Of a DNA stretch of 64,000 nucleotides, positions 53,985-64,000 are shown in pieces (positions within the stretch are counted from its first letter, which is position 1; each line of letters opens with the position of its first letter). Source of the stretch: Sipunculus nudus (taxonomy: Eukaryota > Annelida > Sipuncula > Golfingiida > Sipunculidae); assembly GCA_026874595.1 (NCBI GenBank), contig CM049308.1:44523327-44587326 (forward strand), given 5' to 3'. Position numbers and translations under genes: made by a program. The notes below the pieces were generated by a model. It was given only the letters and a program-made list of their open reading frames with translations, did not search any database and was not told the origin of the DNA.

Positions 53985-55950
53985 ATACAAACTAGGGACA
54001 CATGGGTCTCGACGGGCAGCTGCATTTGTCTATAAGGATATATGTTTATGAGGTTTTCCAAAATATTGGTTCGTGATCAGTTTGAAGCCAACCTGTCTAC
54101 CTAAACTGGAGCTATCATCCATAAAATAATTTGTGAATGGATGGGCCATGTGACCTTAACCTTTGACCTAGTGACCCTTAAATCAAAAGGAAACTTCCCC
54201 TATTGGCAGATGCACCACATGTCGATGATGGAAGGATTGAGATAAAAAGTTTGGCTTAAAATGCATCCACAATCTTTCTTAAGAAGTGGGTCCTGTGACT
54301 TTGATCTCATGACCCCAGAATCGACAGTTCTTACTGTAGTGGTGGGCTTTATATAGGTCAAGTTTGAAACCAATATTTCACGAAAAAAACGGATGTTATC
54401 ATCTGGAAACTAATATGTTGACAGATGGCCCCCATGAGCTTGACCTTTGAACCCTAAAATCCATAAGTTCATTCGAATATTGACAGGTGAGCAACACCTG
54501 GAAGATAGAAGGCTTGGGACAGAAAGTTTGGCTAAAAATTCATCAACAATCTTTTTAAAGAATTAGGGCCTGTGACCTTGACCTTTGGCCTTATGACCAG
54601 AAAGTCAAAAGGATTCTTACATTATTGGTGGGTCATATATAAGTCAAAATTGAAACCGATATGTCAATCCAAACTGGAGTTATCATCCAGAAACAAATAT
54701 GTGGACGAATCTATAGGCCCCTGGGACCATGACCTTTGGTCTTGTGACCCCCAAATCAATCAGTTTTTCTCCTATGGGCAGCTCAGCTATTTGTGCAAGA
54801 TGGAAGGTTTGGGATGAAAAGTTTGGCTTAAAATGCATCCACAATCTTTCTTAATAAGTTGGTACTGTAACCTTGACCTTTGACCTCATGACCCAAAAAT
54901 TAAACAGAATCTTCCCCAATTGGCAGGTTCTTGAAGATGGAAGGTTTGTGATGAAAAGTTTGGCTTCAAATGCATATGCATTCTTTTAAAAGAAATGAGT
55001 TCAGTGACCTTGACCTTCGACCCAAAAATCAACACGGTTCTTATTTTAGCGGTGAGTCATATATAAGTTAAGTTTGAAACCAATATGTCAAACTGGAATT
55101 ATCATCTGGAAACTAATTTGTGAACAGAAGGCCCCTGTGACCTTGACCTTTGACCATGTTACCCCAAATTCATTTATGCTCTCACCATACTAGCAAGTCA
55201 GCTAAATGCGCAAAATGGAAAGTTTGAGATTAAAAGCTTGGCTTAAAATGAAGCCATAATCTTTTTAAATAAGTGATTCCTGTGACCTTGACCTTTGACC
55301 TCGTGACCCAAAAATCATATAGGTTCTTGCTTTTGTGGTAGGCCATAAGTAAGTCAAGTTTGAAATCCATGTGTCAATACAACCTGGAGTTATCATCTGG
55401 AAAAAATTTGTGTGGATGGATTGATGGACAGAGAGATAGACAAACAGACAAGGTGATTACTATATGGCATCCACTTGTGATCAATACACACACACGGTTT
55501 TGGGACACTAGATGTAATTACAGCTAAGAAACTGACATGATTGTTGTCATTTTATAGTAAAAAAAATAGAAAAATATTCGTTAAAATAACAAAAAATACA
55601 GGTGGTGCCACCACTTTTCGGGAACTGACAAAACTAGTCATGGTCAATATTTAAGGCAAGATTCATGACAATCCATGCATTAATTATAAAGATATTGGAG
55701 GTTAGGTATTATGCTTTTGATTATTCTCGGTGTACTTTCAAGCCAGAGAGCTCGGAGGATATAGGTCGCAGTGACCTAATTTCAGGTTTCAAAGGAGATT
55801 TTTTATTGACCTCCTTGGATGTCCATTAAGAAGTTTCTAGGGTCAGCGGTTACGATTTGTTCCCTGCTAACGGACAGCCCGACGGCCAACGGACAAAGCG
55901 CCATTCCTAGCTCAATTGACTTGCATGCAGTCAGCTGAGCTAGAAATGAA
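53985..55950 (+). repeat. Tandem block of TGACCTTTGACC units in the hairpin-ended repeat
   Basis: It starts ACTAGGGACACATGGGTCTC and ends with CAGTCAGCTGAGCTAGAAATG, the family ends. Between them about six to seven diverged units of 130-300 bp repeat GTGACCTTGACCTTTGACCT, TTGAAACCAATATGTCAA, TGGAGTTATCATC and AGTTTGGCTTAAAATGCAT. Perfect TGACCTTTGACCT occurs at 54874-54886 and 55289-55301. Confidence 0.8.
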
Positions 55951-56349
55951 AAATATATTTTGGAGATACTACTGTCAAACGTAAAATATATCAGTATCAA
56001 AATTATTGCTGCAAAACTGAGGCATGTAAGGCGTCCTCAAGTGAAATCTCGCAAAAATCTTGTGCAGCAGCCCCTGGTGGTCATTTTGCGTAACATGAAA
56101 TATAATGTTGTTACACTAGTTAAACTCTACGTAATGAAAAACTACACCTCTTTAGCTGTAAAAATGACAAAGTTACAAAAGCGAAGGTAAAAAAGCACTA
56201 CTGATGGTTGTGTTACAATATAACTCAGCTCAATTAAACTCTGTTTTAAAAAAATACAAGTGCTATAATATAGCTCAACTAAGAAATTACTGGCAAATGA
56301 TTGTATAATGATATAATATAGCCCAGTTGAAAAGTCTGTTTTCCACAAT
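55951..56349 (+). repeat. Dispersed repeat fragment and edge of the minisatellite
   Basis: GGAGATACTACTGTCAAACG, CAGCAGCCCCTGGTGGTCATT and ACAAAGTTACAAAAGCGAAGG match 49560-50620. Nothing coding. Confidence 0.55.
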
Positions 56350-57333
56350 TACATGGGATAGAATATAAATGAACTGACAAGTCCTCCTCTCAACCAAAAC
56401 ATGTGATAAAAGTATTGCTCAGTTTTATATGTGATATAAAACCACTCAGCTTACATGTGGTTTTGTTTTATACCAATACATGTGATGCTAATTCTCAGCT
56501 GAAAGATGGTTTTGTTTTAAACCAATACATGTAATAATACTGCGCAGCTGACCAGTGTTTTTGTTTTAAACCATAAAATGTGATAACACTACTCAGTTGA
56601 CAAGTGGTTTTGTATTAAGCCAATACATGTGATATAATACTACTCAGCTGAAAAGTGTTTTCCTTTTAAACCAAAACATGTGACAATACTACTCAGCTGA
56701 AAAGTGGTTTTGTTTTATACCAATACAAGTGATATAATACTACTCAGCTGACAAGTGGTTTTGTTTTAAGAAATACATCTGATAATACTACTCAGCTGAC
56801 ATGTGGTTTTGTTTCAACAAAAACATGTGATAATACTACTCAGCTAACAAGTGGTTTTGTTTTAATCAAATGCATGTGATATAATACTACTCAGCTGACA
56901 AGTGTTTTCGTTTTAAACCAATACATGTAATAATACTGCGCAGCTGACCAGTGTTTTTGTTTTAAACCATAAAATGTGATAATACTACTAAGCTGATAAG
57001 TAGTTTTGTTTGATACTAATACAAGTGATATAATACTACTCAGCTGACTAAAGGTTTTGTTTCAACAAATACATGTGATAAAACTACTCAGCAGACAAGT
57101 GGTTTTGTTTTAAGCAAATACATGTGATATAATACTACTCAGCTGACAAGTGTTTTCGTTTTAAACCAAAACATGTGATAATACTACTCAGCTGAAAAGT
57201 GGTTTGTTTTAAGCCAATACATGTTATATAATACTACTCAGCTGACAAGAGGTTTTGTTTTAAGCCAATGCATGTGATATAATACTACTCAGCTGACAAG
57301 TAGTTTTGTTTTAAACCAATACATGTGATTACT
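56350..57333 (+). repeat. 50 bp minisatellite, about 19 units
   Basis: The unit is near CCAATACATGTGATA, TAATACTACTCAGCTGACAA, GTGGTTTTGTTTTAAA. CAGCTGA-type motifs recur every 46-53 bp from about 56446 to 57292. Units differ by indels such as ATAT and by substitutions, and a higher-order pattern is visible because blocks near 56500 and 56920 are nearly the same. Confidence 0.9.
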
Positions 57334-59123
57334 ACAAAGTAATTGATGGTGTAATTGAATCAGTGCATGGTCCATGTCGAATGGATCAGTCTCATTATTA
57401 CATCGCGACGAAAGAACGGTAAATTAAGAATGTGCAGACTTGCGTTCAGTAAAAAGAAAAAAACATTTACCCAGTGAAATATATAGGGGCCTACCGTCCC
57501 CCTAATATACCCGAATGTTGAAACGCTTTTCGCTTCAATCAGCCCATCAGCTTTAATCACTAAATAAGATATGAACTCTGCTAACAAGCAACACGGATGG
57601 CACCCCGAGACTAAACATTTAGTGATATTCCAAACTCGATCTGGGTTATACCGTTTCTGCAGAGGTGCATTAAGACTTGCACAGATACCTGGGGAATTTC
57701 AGAAATGATCGACATTGTACTTAGCGGCCGTTCAGGAATACGTTTTGTTTTCTCGATCACCAAGTAGTTATAGGTGATACAGAAGAACAACATGACAGAG
57801 GCGGCGAGAGGTAATTCAAAGACTATATGCTAATGGCCTAACTTTGAGTCAAGAAAAATGTCTGTTTAAACAGAGTAATGTTGAATGGCTTATAAAGCCC
57901 GGCACCGCCGCCATTTTGCGCCGCCACCAGCCGAGCTGAGATCAAGCCAAGGCGAGTTTATCAGGAGGCGCCGCCGATATTTCATTAAGCCGAAGTGAGC
58001 CTATTTTGTGCAGCTATGTTTGGCCTGAAAAATAATACATGATAAATATATTTCAATTAAAAATGCCCGAAACAAATGTTCCGGTTTTGTTATTTTTGGT
58101 TTCTTGTAGCTGAAAGGAAATGGTGTGGTTGTTTAAGGAGGAAAGTAAGTACGTGGCTTTTGAAACCTCCAGGATAGACTGTAAGCATCTAATCACAAAC
58201 TAGTTTCATGTAACGTCGTTGTCTGACTGTCCGAACCACGCGCTCATATGCACACACACTCACTCGAGGCTTGCAATATTAACAGAGACCATCAATCATA
58301 TAAGATAAACGTATCTTTATATACTGCTGTAAGGTTTGAGATGAATTGTATATACTTGCATTTATTGTCTTCATTATATGTATATATTTGTATATATGTA
58401 TGTGTATGTGTATGTATGCGCATATATATGTATATGTGTGCGTATGTATATATATATGTATGTATATGTGTGTGTATTAAGGGGAACAAACCTTACGTTG
58501 CTATGCTCTCTCCCATTTCTGTATGCATACTATTCGCTTCGGTATTTATGTATATTTTCATAATTCCTCGTTCATGACTATTATTAGGACCCCGACCGTC
58601 ACCCCTGAATATAATTTACTACATGGTTATACAAGACCAACCTGTGTGAGAGCTGACAGGCTTTAGTTATCATTTACACTTCAGTTTTACTCGGGAGAAT
58701 ATACTTCGCATTGCTTGTCTGCGTTTAATCCCTCTCCATCTGTAGGTACAGCTATTTTAGGAATCAGTCGGTGTTTCCACCATTCATAAGTCATGATTAG
58801 AATAAAGACAAGTTAATATTCAAGGTATTGTTAAAGGGAAGACCTCTACTTCTACCTTTACTGTTCTTTATTGGGAGGGGATTATTATTAATTTCATGTT
58901 TATTATTATTTATATTATTATTATTTTATTATTACCTTTTTTCTATAAGCTCTTAGGTCTAGATAAAACAGGTAGCCACAAAAGTTAATATATAATTACT
59001 CATTGTGTTGCATATTTTTTCACACTCGTAAAACATCAGCTTTGTTCAAAATTGTTATCTTTGGTCATACGGGCAACACCTGCAGTAGCGCGTGACATTT
59101 CACACATTAGGCAAAAAAAATTT
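57334..59123. other. Intergenic stretch
   Basis: There is a TATG/GTATAT microsatellite at 58376-58475. A CpG-rich patch, GCCGCCATTTTGCGCCGCC, lies at 57906. The 75-codon minus frame at 57360-57587 has no recognised domain. Confidence 0.45.
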
Positions 59124-59439
59124 AAAGGTATGGTTCTCAGGCACCGCCCGCATCAATTTTAACCCCCCCCCCCCCGCATCAAACATTATTATATCGATTT
59201 TTAACAGAAACTTACCGATTTTGAGCTACAACCGCTCAGGTATTTCTTTCAAGTAGATAAAATCATACAATTTCCTTTGTTATGTAGTGCTTTTGCTTGT
59301 TTAGCAAAATAAAGATGTTATTATCACGCCTTTCCTTTATCATTTGACATTTTTATTGAAACAAACTAAAAAAATAAAAATAAAAAACCGCCCGCCCGCG
59401 TTGATTTCTGAAAAAAAGTGCCTGAGAACCATTCCTTTT
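59124..59439. mobile_element. 316 bp MITE with 21 bp inverted ends
   Basis: AAAGGTATGGTTCTCAGGCA at the left is mirrored by TGCCTGAGAACCATTCCTTT at the right, with one mismatch. The interior has a C-run and CCGCCCG motifs at both inner edges, and is non-coding. Confidence 0.75.
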
Positions 59440-59609
59440 TTTTATTTTGGCCTTATAAGACTTCGTCAATCGTGGTTGCGCGTGATTCTTGATCATTCAC
59501 GGCCGGGGGCCTGGCGATAAGCAGAATCCCACCTGGGTTTGTTATCAACAAGCGCCCCCGGTCATGCACATATCATACAGGAGTATGTCCCCAGACCATA
59601 GCGTGGTCG

Positions 59610-59887
59610 CAACATTCTGTCCTCCTTTCTATTGGCCGATGACTTCACGGGCCCCTCCCCAATAGAGGGTCCCATGGGGCCGTCGACCAATGGAGGGATG
59701 GGACCTGGTGGGGCGACTACGCCGAATGGGGGAGAGCGGGGGAGAGGGGCCGTCAGCAGTTAGGACTTGGTAGTGAGGAGACACCGGATAGCGGTACTGT
59801 GTATGTTGAAGTCGAATGGATATGGAATAAAAATTCATATATAAAGAAATACAGACTCTTTCTTCTGTGGATTACACTAAGTTTACA
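59610..59887 (+). repeat. Probable 5' LTR end of the right-hand Gypsy element
   Basis: The GC-rich block ends with an AATAAA (59826) and TTTACA (59887), then a primer-binding-like GTGACGAGCGTGCC. The left boundary is not determined because the other LTR lies beyond the window. Confidence 0.4.
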
Positions 59888-59901
59888 GTGACGAGCGTGC
59901 C
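59888..59901 (+). promoter_or_regulatory. Candidate primer-binding site
   Basis: GTGACGAGCGTGCC follows the LTR-like end and resembles the TGGCGACGAG... type of Gypsy primer sites with changes. Confidence 0.4.
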
Positions 59902-59937
59902 AGTTACTTCTATGAAGTCAGATAATAAACAAACATG

Positions 59938-60320
59938 AACAACAATTCGCCCACATTACTGAGGGCCTCATACAATTTGAGCAAGCCCGGGAAGAATGGG
60001 AAATCGCACGAGTTCGCCGTGAAGAACACCGCCTGCTCTTAGACAGGTTAGTTGATCGTACAGCTGTATGCTCAGGCGCTACGCCCACAGCGTTCAGAAC
60101 TTTAATTGACTAAAGAGGTCGAGCGCGCACTACACTATACGAACATTAACGCTGACATATTATCAGTAGCATTGCGCACATGCACCAGAAGTTTAGCAGA
60201 CGAGCTAGAACGATTCCTATCTGTACGAGCAGAGGCTCAAAACCCACCAGCAGATAGATTAGGAGTACCCTGGCGTGATGTGAAACAACACTTGCAAGAA
60301 ACATTCCTCATGGGCGGTGA
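59938..60320 (+). pseudogene. Gag fragment
   Basis: A charged coiled-coil-like stretch (QFEQAREEWEIARVRREE) is followed, after a 1-base frame change near 60105, by EVERALHYTNINADIL and LSVRAEAQNPPADRLGVPW, a capsid-like pattern. It stops at the deletion into RT. Confidence 0.55.
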
Positions 60321-60868
60321 GATGGTATTATAGACAAATATCCTTTACCAAACATTCAGGATATATTTGACCAGATCGGTTACAGTAAGGTTTTTTCCAC
60401 CCTAGACCTAAAAAGTGGTTATCACTAGGTTCCTGTCCATCCGTCCGACATAGAAAAGACCGCATTTGTATGTTATAGAGGCCTCTTCGAATTTGTCAGT
60501 TCGGTTTGGCTACAGCCCCGAGCTATTTTCAGAGGGCAATGGAATTCCTATTCAAAGGCCTATTAGGGGAGTGTGTCCTAGTTTACATAGGCGACATCGT
60601 TATTTTCAGTAAAAATGAAGAGGATCACGCGAAACACCTAAAACTTGTATTCGAACGCCTCCGACAAGCAAACTTGACTCTCAAGTCCTCTAAATGCCAC
60701 TTTGGTCTCCCTTAAATAAAATTGCTTGGCTACTGCGTCAGTAAGGACGGAATCTCACCTGATCCTGAAAAGACAGCGCAATACGAGATATGCCTGTTCA
60801 AAAAACGGTTAAACAGGTCCGATCCTTCTTAGGAATGACAGGGTACTACCGGCAATGTATGCCCCGAT
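60321..60868 (+). pseudogene. Reverse transcriptase, N-truncated and frameshifted
   Basis: The first piece has YSKVFSTLDLKSGYH, then a TAG at about 60427 where the family has a codon, then CYRGLFEF. After a frame change, 60506-60715 has ATAPSYFQRAMEFLF and YIGD where the catalytic YxDD should be, so the first aspartate of the pair is glycine. A stop follows at 60715, then another frame change. The enzyme is inactive by several independent defects. Confidence 0.8.
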
Positions 60869-61480
60869 ATGCGGAAACCTTTAGTAGCCCTTATGCGAAA
60901 ACATGTTTGGTTCTGCTGGACTCAAGCGTGCGAACTAGCATTTGACGAGTTAAAATCTCTCTTGACGTCCAATCATGTAATGAGCCACCCCCGGCCCGAG
61001 CTGCCCCACCGTCTGTATACCGACAGTAGCGCATTTGCTGTAGGCGGTATTCTGTGCCAGACCCATGAGGATGGTACAGAGCGCGTAGTCCAATACGTTT
61101 CTCATCAGTTATCGGCAACACAACGCAGGTGGCCTACCATCGAAAGGGAGGCATATAGCGTAATCTATTGCATAACCAAACTGCGGCCATATCTGCATGG
61201 GGCACAGTTCACTGTATTCACTGACCATAAACCGCTCACATGCCTGTTTACAAAGCAAATAGCTAACACTAAAATTCAGCGTTGGGCTATTATATTGGCG
61301 GAATACGGGGCCAGAATCGAGTATAGACGTGGGCGAAATAATATCCGGGCTGACAAGTTGTCAAGAATTCCTCCAATAGAACCGGTGGACGTGATTGACT
61401 CTGATACGGAGTGGGTGGCCCCCAAGCTTACCCAGATGACCTTTGTCCACAGCAATTGCCATTGCTCATTGATAATTTAA
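60869..61480 (+). CDS. RNase H domain of the right-hand Gypsy element
   Basis: The 203-residue frame has the connection segment (WFCWTQACELAFDELK) and RNase H motifs LYTDSSAFAVGG, TIEREAYSV, FTDHKPLTCL and RADKLSRIP, the usual four acidic positions. It is the longest undamaged piece of this element. It is followed by a spacer with a stop near 61480. Confidence 0.85.
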   Translation: MRKPLVALMRKHVWFCWTQACELAFDELKSLLTSNHVMSHPRPELPHRLYTDSSAFAVGGILCQTHEDGTERVVQYVSHQLSATQRRWPTIEREAYSVIYCITKLRPYLHGAQFTVFTDHKPLTCLFTKQIANTKIQRWAIILAEYGARIEYRRGRNNIRADKLSRIPPIEPVDVIDSDTEWVAPKLTQMTFVHSNCHCSLII

Positions 61481-61629
61481 ATCTAGATCAAATCAAATTA
61501 ACACAGAAGGAGCAATTTTCTTACCTTTTTGAAAAAGCAAATGATGACGACTCGGATTATATTAGTATCTAGGGCGTATTATATAGTACAATCACGCCTC
61601 GTTTACGTTCGCCTGAATATCCCCGACTA

Positions 61630-62727
61630 GTGTTACCGTCGGAATATCAAGAGCGCGTTACCCTTAGGGCACACAGAGAAGTCGATCATATGTCTACACA
61701 AAAAACACTCGATCGTGTTACAGCGGCTTACGTCTGGCCAGCCATGAGGCGTTCTATCCGCTCGATCCTACATAAATGCGCCATTTGTCAACCCCACAGC
61801 CGCCAACGAGACCACGCCCCTTTGGGGGACATGCCACTGCCGGCCTCGCCTATGCAGGTAGTGGGATTAGACCTCATCGGCCCATTTCCTACCTCCTATC
61901 GGGGTAATGCCTATATGCTAACTACCATATGTCATTGTACGGGATGGGCGGAGGCGTACCCAATTCCCAACAAAACAAATGCTGTTGTATGGGACACATT
62001 TGCTAATCAATTTATTCCCCAACACTCTGTCCCCGAGGTGGTGATAACTCATAACGGTTGTGAGTTTACTGTACTTGACTAGGAACAATATTTACAAAAT
62101 TTGGGGCCAGGCCGCAAAGTAATGGCAAAATTGAATGCTTTCATCGTACATTTAAGGAAACTGCAAAGCAATATAACAGGTCACGTGTTTGGAAACAGGT
62201 TAGAGGACCTGTCAAATGCGCTCACAGAAGCACGCTCACGCACCTCCGATTCGCGTAAATTCAACCGTAGACGCCTCAAAAAACGGGCCCAGGCTGCGAA
62301 CTTAAAATTAGGGGACCACGTGGTTATAAAGGTCGCTGATTAACCCCTTACATTTACGTCACGCTTGGATCCCCAGTGGCTGGTCACACGAGTGTCTGGT
62401 TCCACGTGCTACCTGCGTTGTCGAGCAACGGGCCAAACAAAAAAAAAAACTCCACAGAGAGCAAGTCTTAGACTAGTTGACCCCAATATAGCTTGGGACG
62501 AAATAGCCCCTAGACCACGCCGTAAACGTACAGCACGGGCCAGATATGTGACACAAAAAAGATCCTTACATAACGACCGCCGGGAATCCAATATTCATGG
62601 ACCTGAACCTTTTAGTAATGAACCTCCTTCTACCCAGGAATTGTCCCATAGCGCAACCACCCACGTGACAGGTAGCTACCCTCCCCCACACTCACTGTCC
62701 AGTCACAGGCCGACCATACTTCTATAA
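61630..62727 (+). pseudogene. Integrase, broken
   Basis: 61630-62082 has the H2C2 zinc domain (HREVDHMSTQKTL and CAIC) and the catalytic core start GLDLIGPF. The second catalytic site reads THNGCEF, with histidine where an aspartate (TDNG) is expected. After a stop near 62082 and a frame change, a frame overlapping 62101-62343 carries the third site in NGKIECFHRTF. The C-terminal region (LKLGDHVVIKV, then WLVTRVSG) lies in 62101-62727 with another break at about 62343. Not functional. Confidence 0.75.
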
Positions 62728-62742
62728 ACCAATCAAATTCAA

Positions 62743-64000
62743 GTGCACATTGTGACACAACGCATACACCGCCTTACTCTGATTATGGGCCACATTCGCT
62801 GCACCCAGTCCTTCAAGGTAGGAACTCAAGACTCAGACCAAAACAAAGAATCCGTTATGATGTCCTGGCCGGGCTTGTTGATAGTGATGACGATTGCTCT
62901 AGCATTTAGTCATGGCCGTCGGGCTTGGGTTTGGCAAAACCCCGCCAGCCGGTGTACAGATTACCGAAATACCACAGGGCAACACCCTAACGCAACCAGA
63001 AACAATATACTTATGGAAGTCAACATGGACTTTGTTAGTAGTACTCCATCCTCCTATTCTTGATAAATCGTTATTGCAGGCCGCGCAGAAGGTGACCACG
63101 CTCATTCCAACACTTGCGGGGAAGACACCAACCTCCATCTACCGAAATTGGATGAATCGCCTCAGATGGATGCAGCCGACCCATGGACTCTCGCCATCAA
63201 CCCCAAGACGTAAGCGTGCACCATTTGATTTTATAGGCTCCCTTTCCCATATACTTTTTGGTACGGTCACTGAGCGAGAACTTACAACGTACAAGAACCA
63301 AGTACAGGCGCTTTAACACACCTCAATTGATACCGTTCACCACGTCAACACACTTATCACAGTTACACGCAATAATCAACAGGCCTTCACGCATAACCGC
63401 CAGAGAATAAATGTTCTACAATCAACTTTAAACAATATCACCTCAAGCCTAGGTTCCGTATTACGCTCCGAACAAAGGAGTCTTCGCCGCCTATGGTTTA
63501 ATTATCTGGTCGAACATTGTATTATACACTGGAACGTGCAGCCACGGAGAACCATCGCCAAGTGTCACGCTTCCTCAGGCAAAGGCAATCAGGCGAAACC
63601 AACAGCTGACTGAGGCAATACTTAAACCCCAGGAGCTCGACATCCTTATCAACAAAGCCAATGCTCAAGGTCACCTCGCGCTTCCCCCCCAGGTGGTATT
63701 ATTCATCAATCACATTGCAACCTTTATGGACAGACGCCACATCGTTCGTCCTACGGGCACAACTGCCGCTAAGGGGAACTGATCCTGACCTGAGATCACA
63801 TATTGGCATTATGGGAAAGCCCCGTACTTACCTCACTTATAACTTACATACACATGGAGTGACCGACAGCCCCCGACTAAAACCGTGCACTAAACATTTA
63901 AGCTGCCTTTGGCTTCACAATACATTACCACTAAAATTATACGCTACTGTGCACTGGGGATTACAAATACGCTTGCTCCTCGAAACATCGAGTTAACTAT
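62743..64000 (+). pseudogene. F-type envelope-like region, broken, cut by window edge
   Basis: After integrase, a frame at 62743-63063 has a hydrophobic stretch (LLIVMTIALAF) that could be a signal peptide. Another, 62912-63316, holds the furin-type site RRKR at 63206-63217 followed directly by a hydrophobic, glycine-bearing segment (FDFIGSLSHILFG), the layout of baculovirus F and errantivirus envelope proteins. Downstream frames show a heptad-like leucine/asparagine pattern near 63370-63480, but in different frames. At least four breaks are present. The transmembrane end lies beyond the window. Confidence 0.6.

Larger units (their letters stand above)
59610..64000 (+). mobile_element. Envelope-bearing Ty3/Gypsy (errantivirus-like) element, decayed, cut by window edge
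   Basis: The order LTR-like end, gag fragment, RT, RNase H, integrase, envelope-like region follows a vertebrate- or insect-type errantivirus plan. gag runs directly into the middle of RT near 60315, so the rest of gag, protease and the RT N-terminus have been deleted. Frameshifts, stops and mutated catalytic positions occur throughout. The 3' LTR is not in the window. Confidence 0.75.

Noticed and set aside
56350-57333. CRISPR-like array of regularly spaced repeats
   Set aside because: The whole unit, not just a repeat part, is similar between copies, there are no unique spacers and no cas genes, and the context is eukaryotic. It is a minisatellite.

Overview
The window is AT-rich animal genomic DNA with no bacterial-type operons, no rRNA and no complete host gene. 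Spliced exons, LTR, DIRS and DNA transposons, TIR elements, microsatellites and tandem repeats show a large, repeat-laden eukaryotic genome. The repeat types resemble those of marine lophotrochozoans such as molluscs, but the species cannot be fixed from sequence alone. Nearly every recognisable coding stretch belongs to a transposable element, and most are broken.

Layout. 103-14232 is a DIRS-like tyrosine-recombinase retrotransposon, with gag and RT on the left and the end of the polymerase, the recombinase N-terminus and terminal inverted repeats on the right. A hAT-like MITE (632-1682, itself holding a second MITE) interrupts it, as does a 9.7 kb block carrying a transposase-like pseudogene (3430-4453) and a complete, young, minus-strand Ty3/Gypsy element with LTRs (5587-12784: gag, protease, RT-RNase H, decayed integrase, chromodomain). 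14233-26500 is non-coding, with MITEs, foldbacks, a satellite patch and diverged tandem repeats. 26501-33126 is a 6.6 kb TIR element (CCCAGCAAACA ends, AGGTTA duplication) with at least one well-bounded exon on the minus strand. 34450-46200 is built from copies of a hairpin-ended repeat family, including a head-to-head pair. A 560 bp and a 9.5 kb TIR element with CACTGTAAAAA ends and TA target duplications are inserted almost at the same point of that repeat. 46200-59100 is repeat-derived: a tRNA-like sequence, AT arrays, a GC-rich island, TGACCTTTGACC-type repeats and a 50 bp minisatellite. 59124-59439 is a small MITE. From about 59500 to the right edge runs a decayed Ty3/Gypsy element with gag, RT, RNase H, integrase and an F-type envelope-like region.

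The most interesting object is the 9.5 kb TA-flanked element 36096-45571. It carries minus-strand exons with correct splice sites and compatible phases (42373-42301, 41987-41799, 39707-39376) and a CpG-rich, YY1-like first-exon candidate at 45161-45119. The encoded peptide resembles a multi-copy animal protein family often annotated as SAM-domain-containing protein 3-like; this is from memory of the family, not from a search. No classical transposase is visible in the element, so it is either a gene-capturing transposon or a transposon whose own product is this protein. One in-frame stop and one frameshift show that this copy is decaying.
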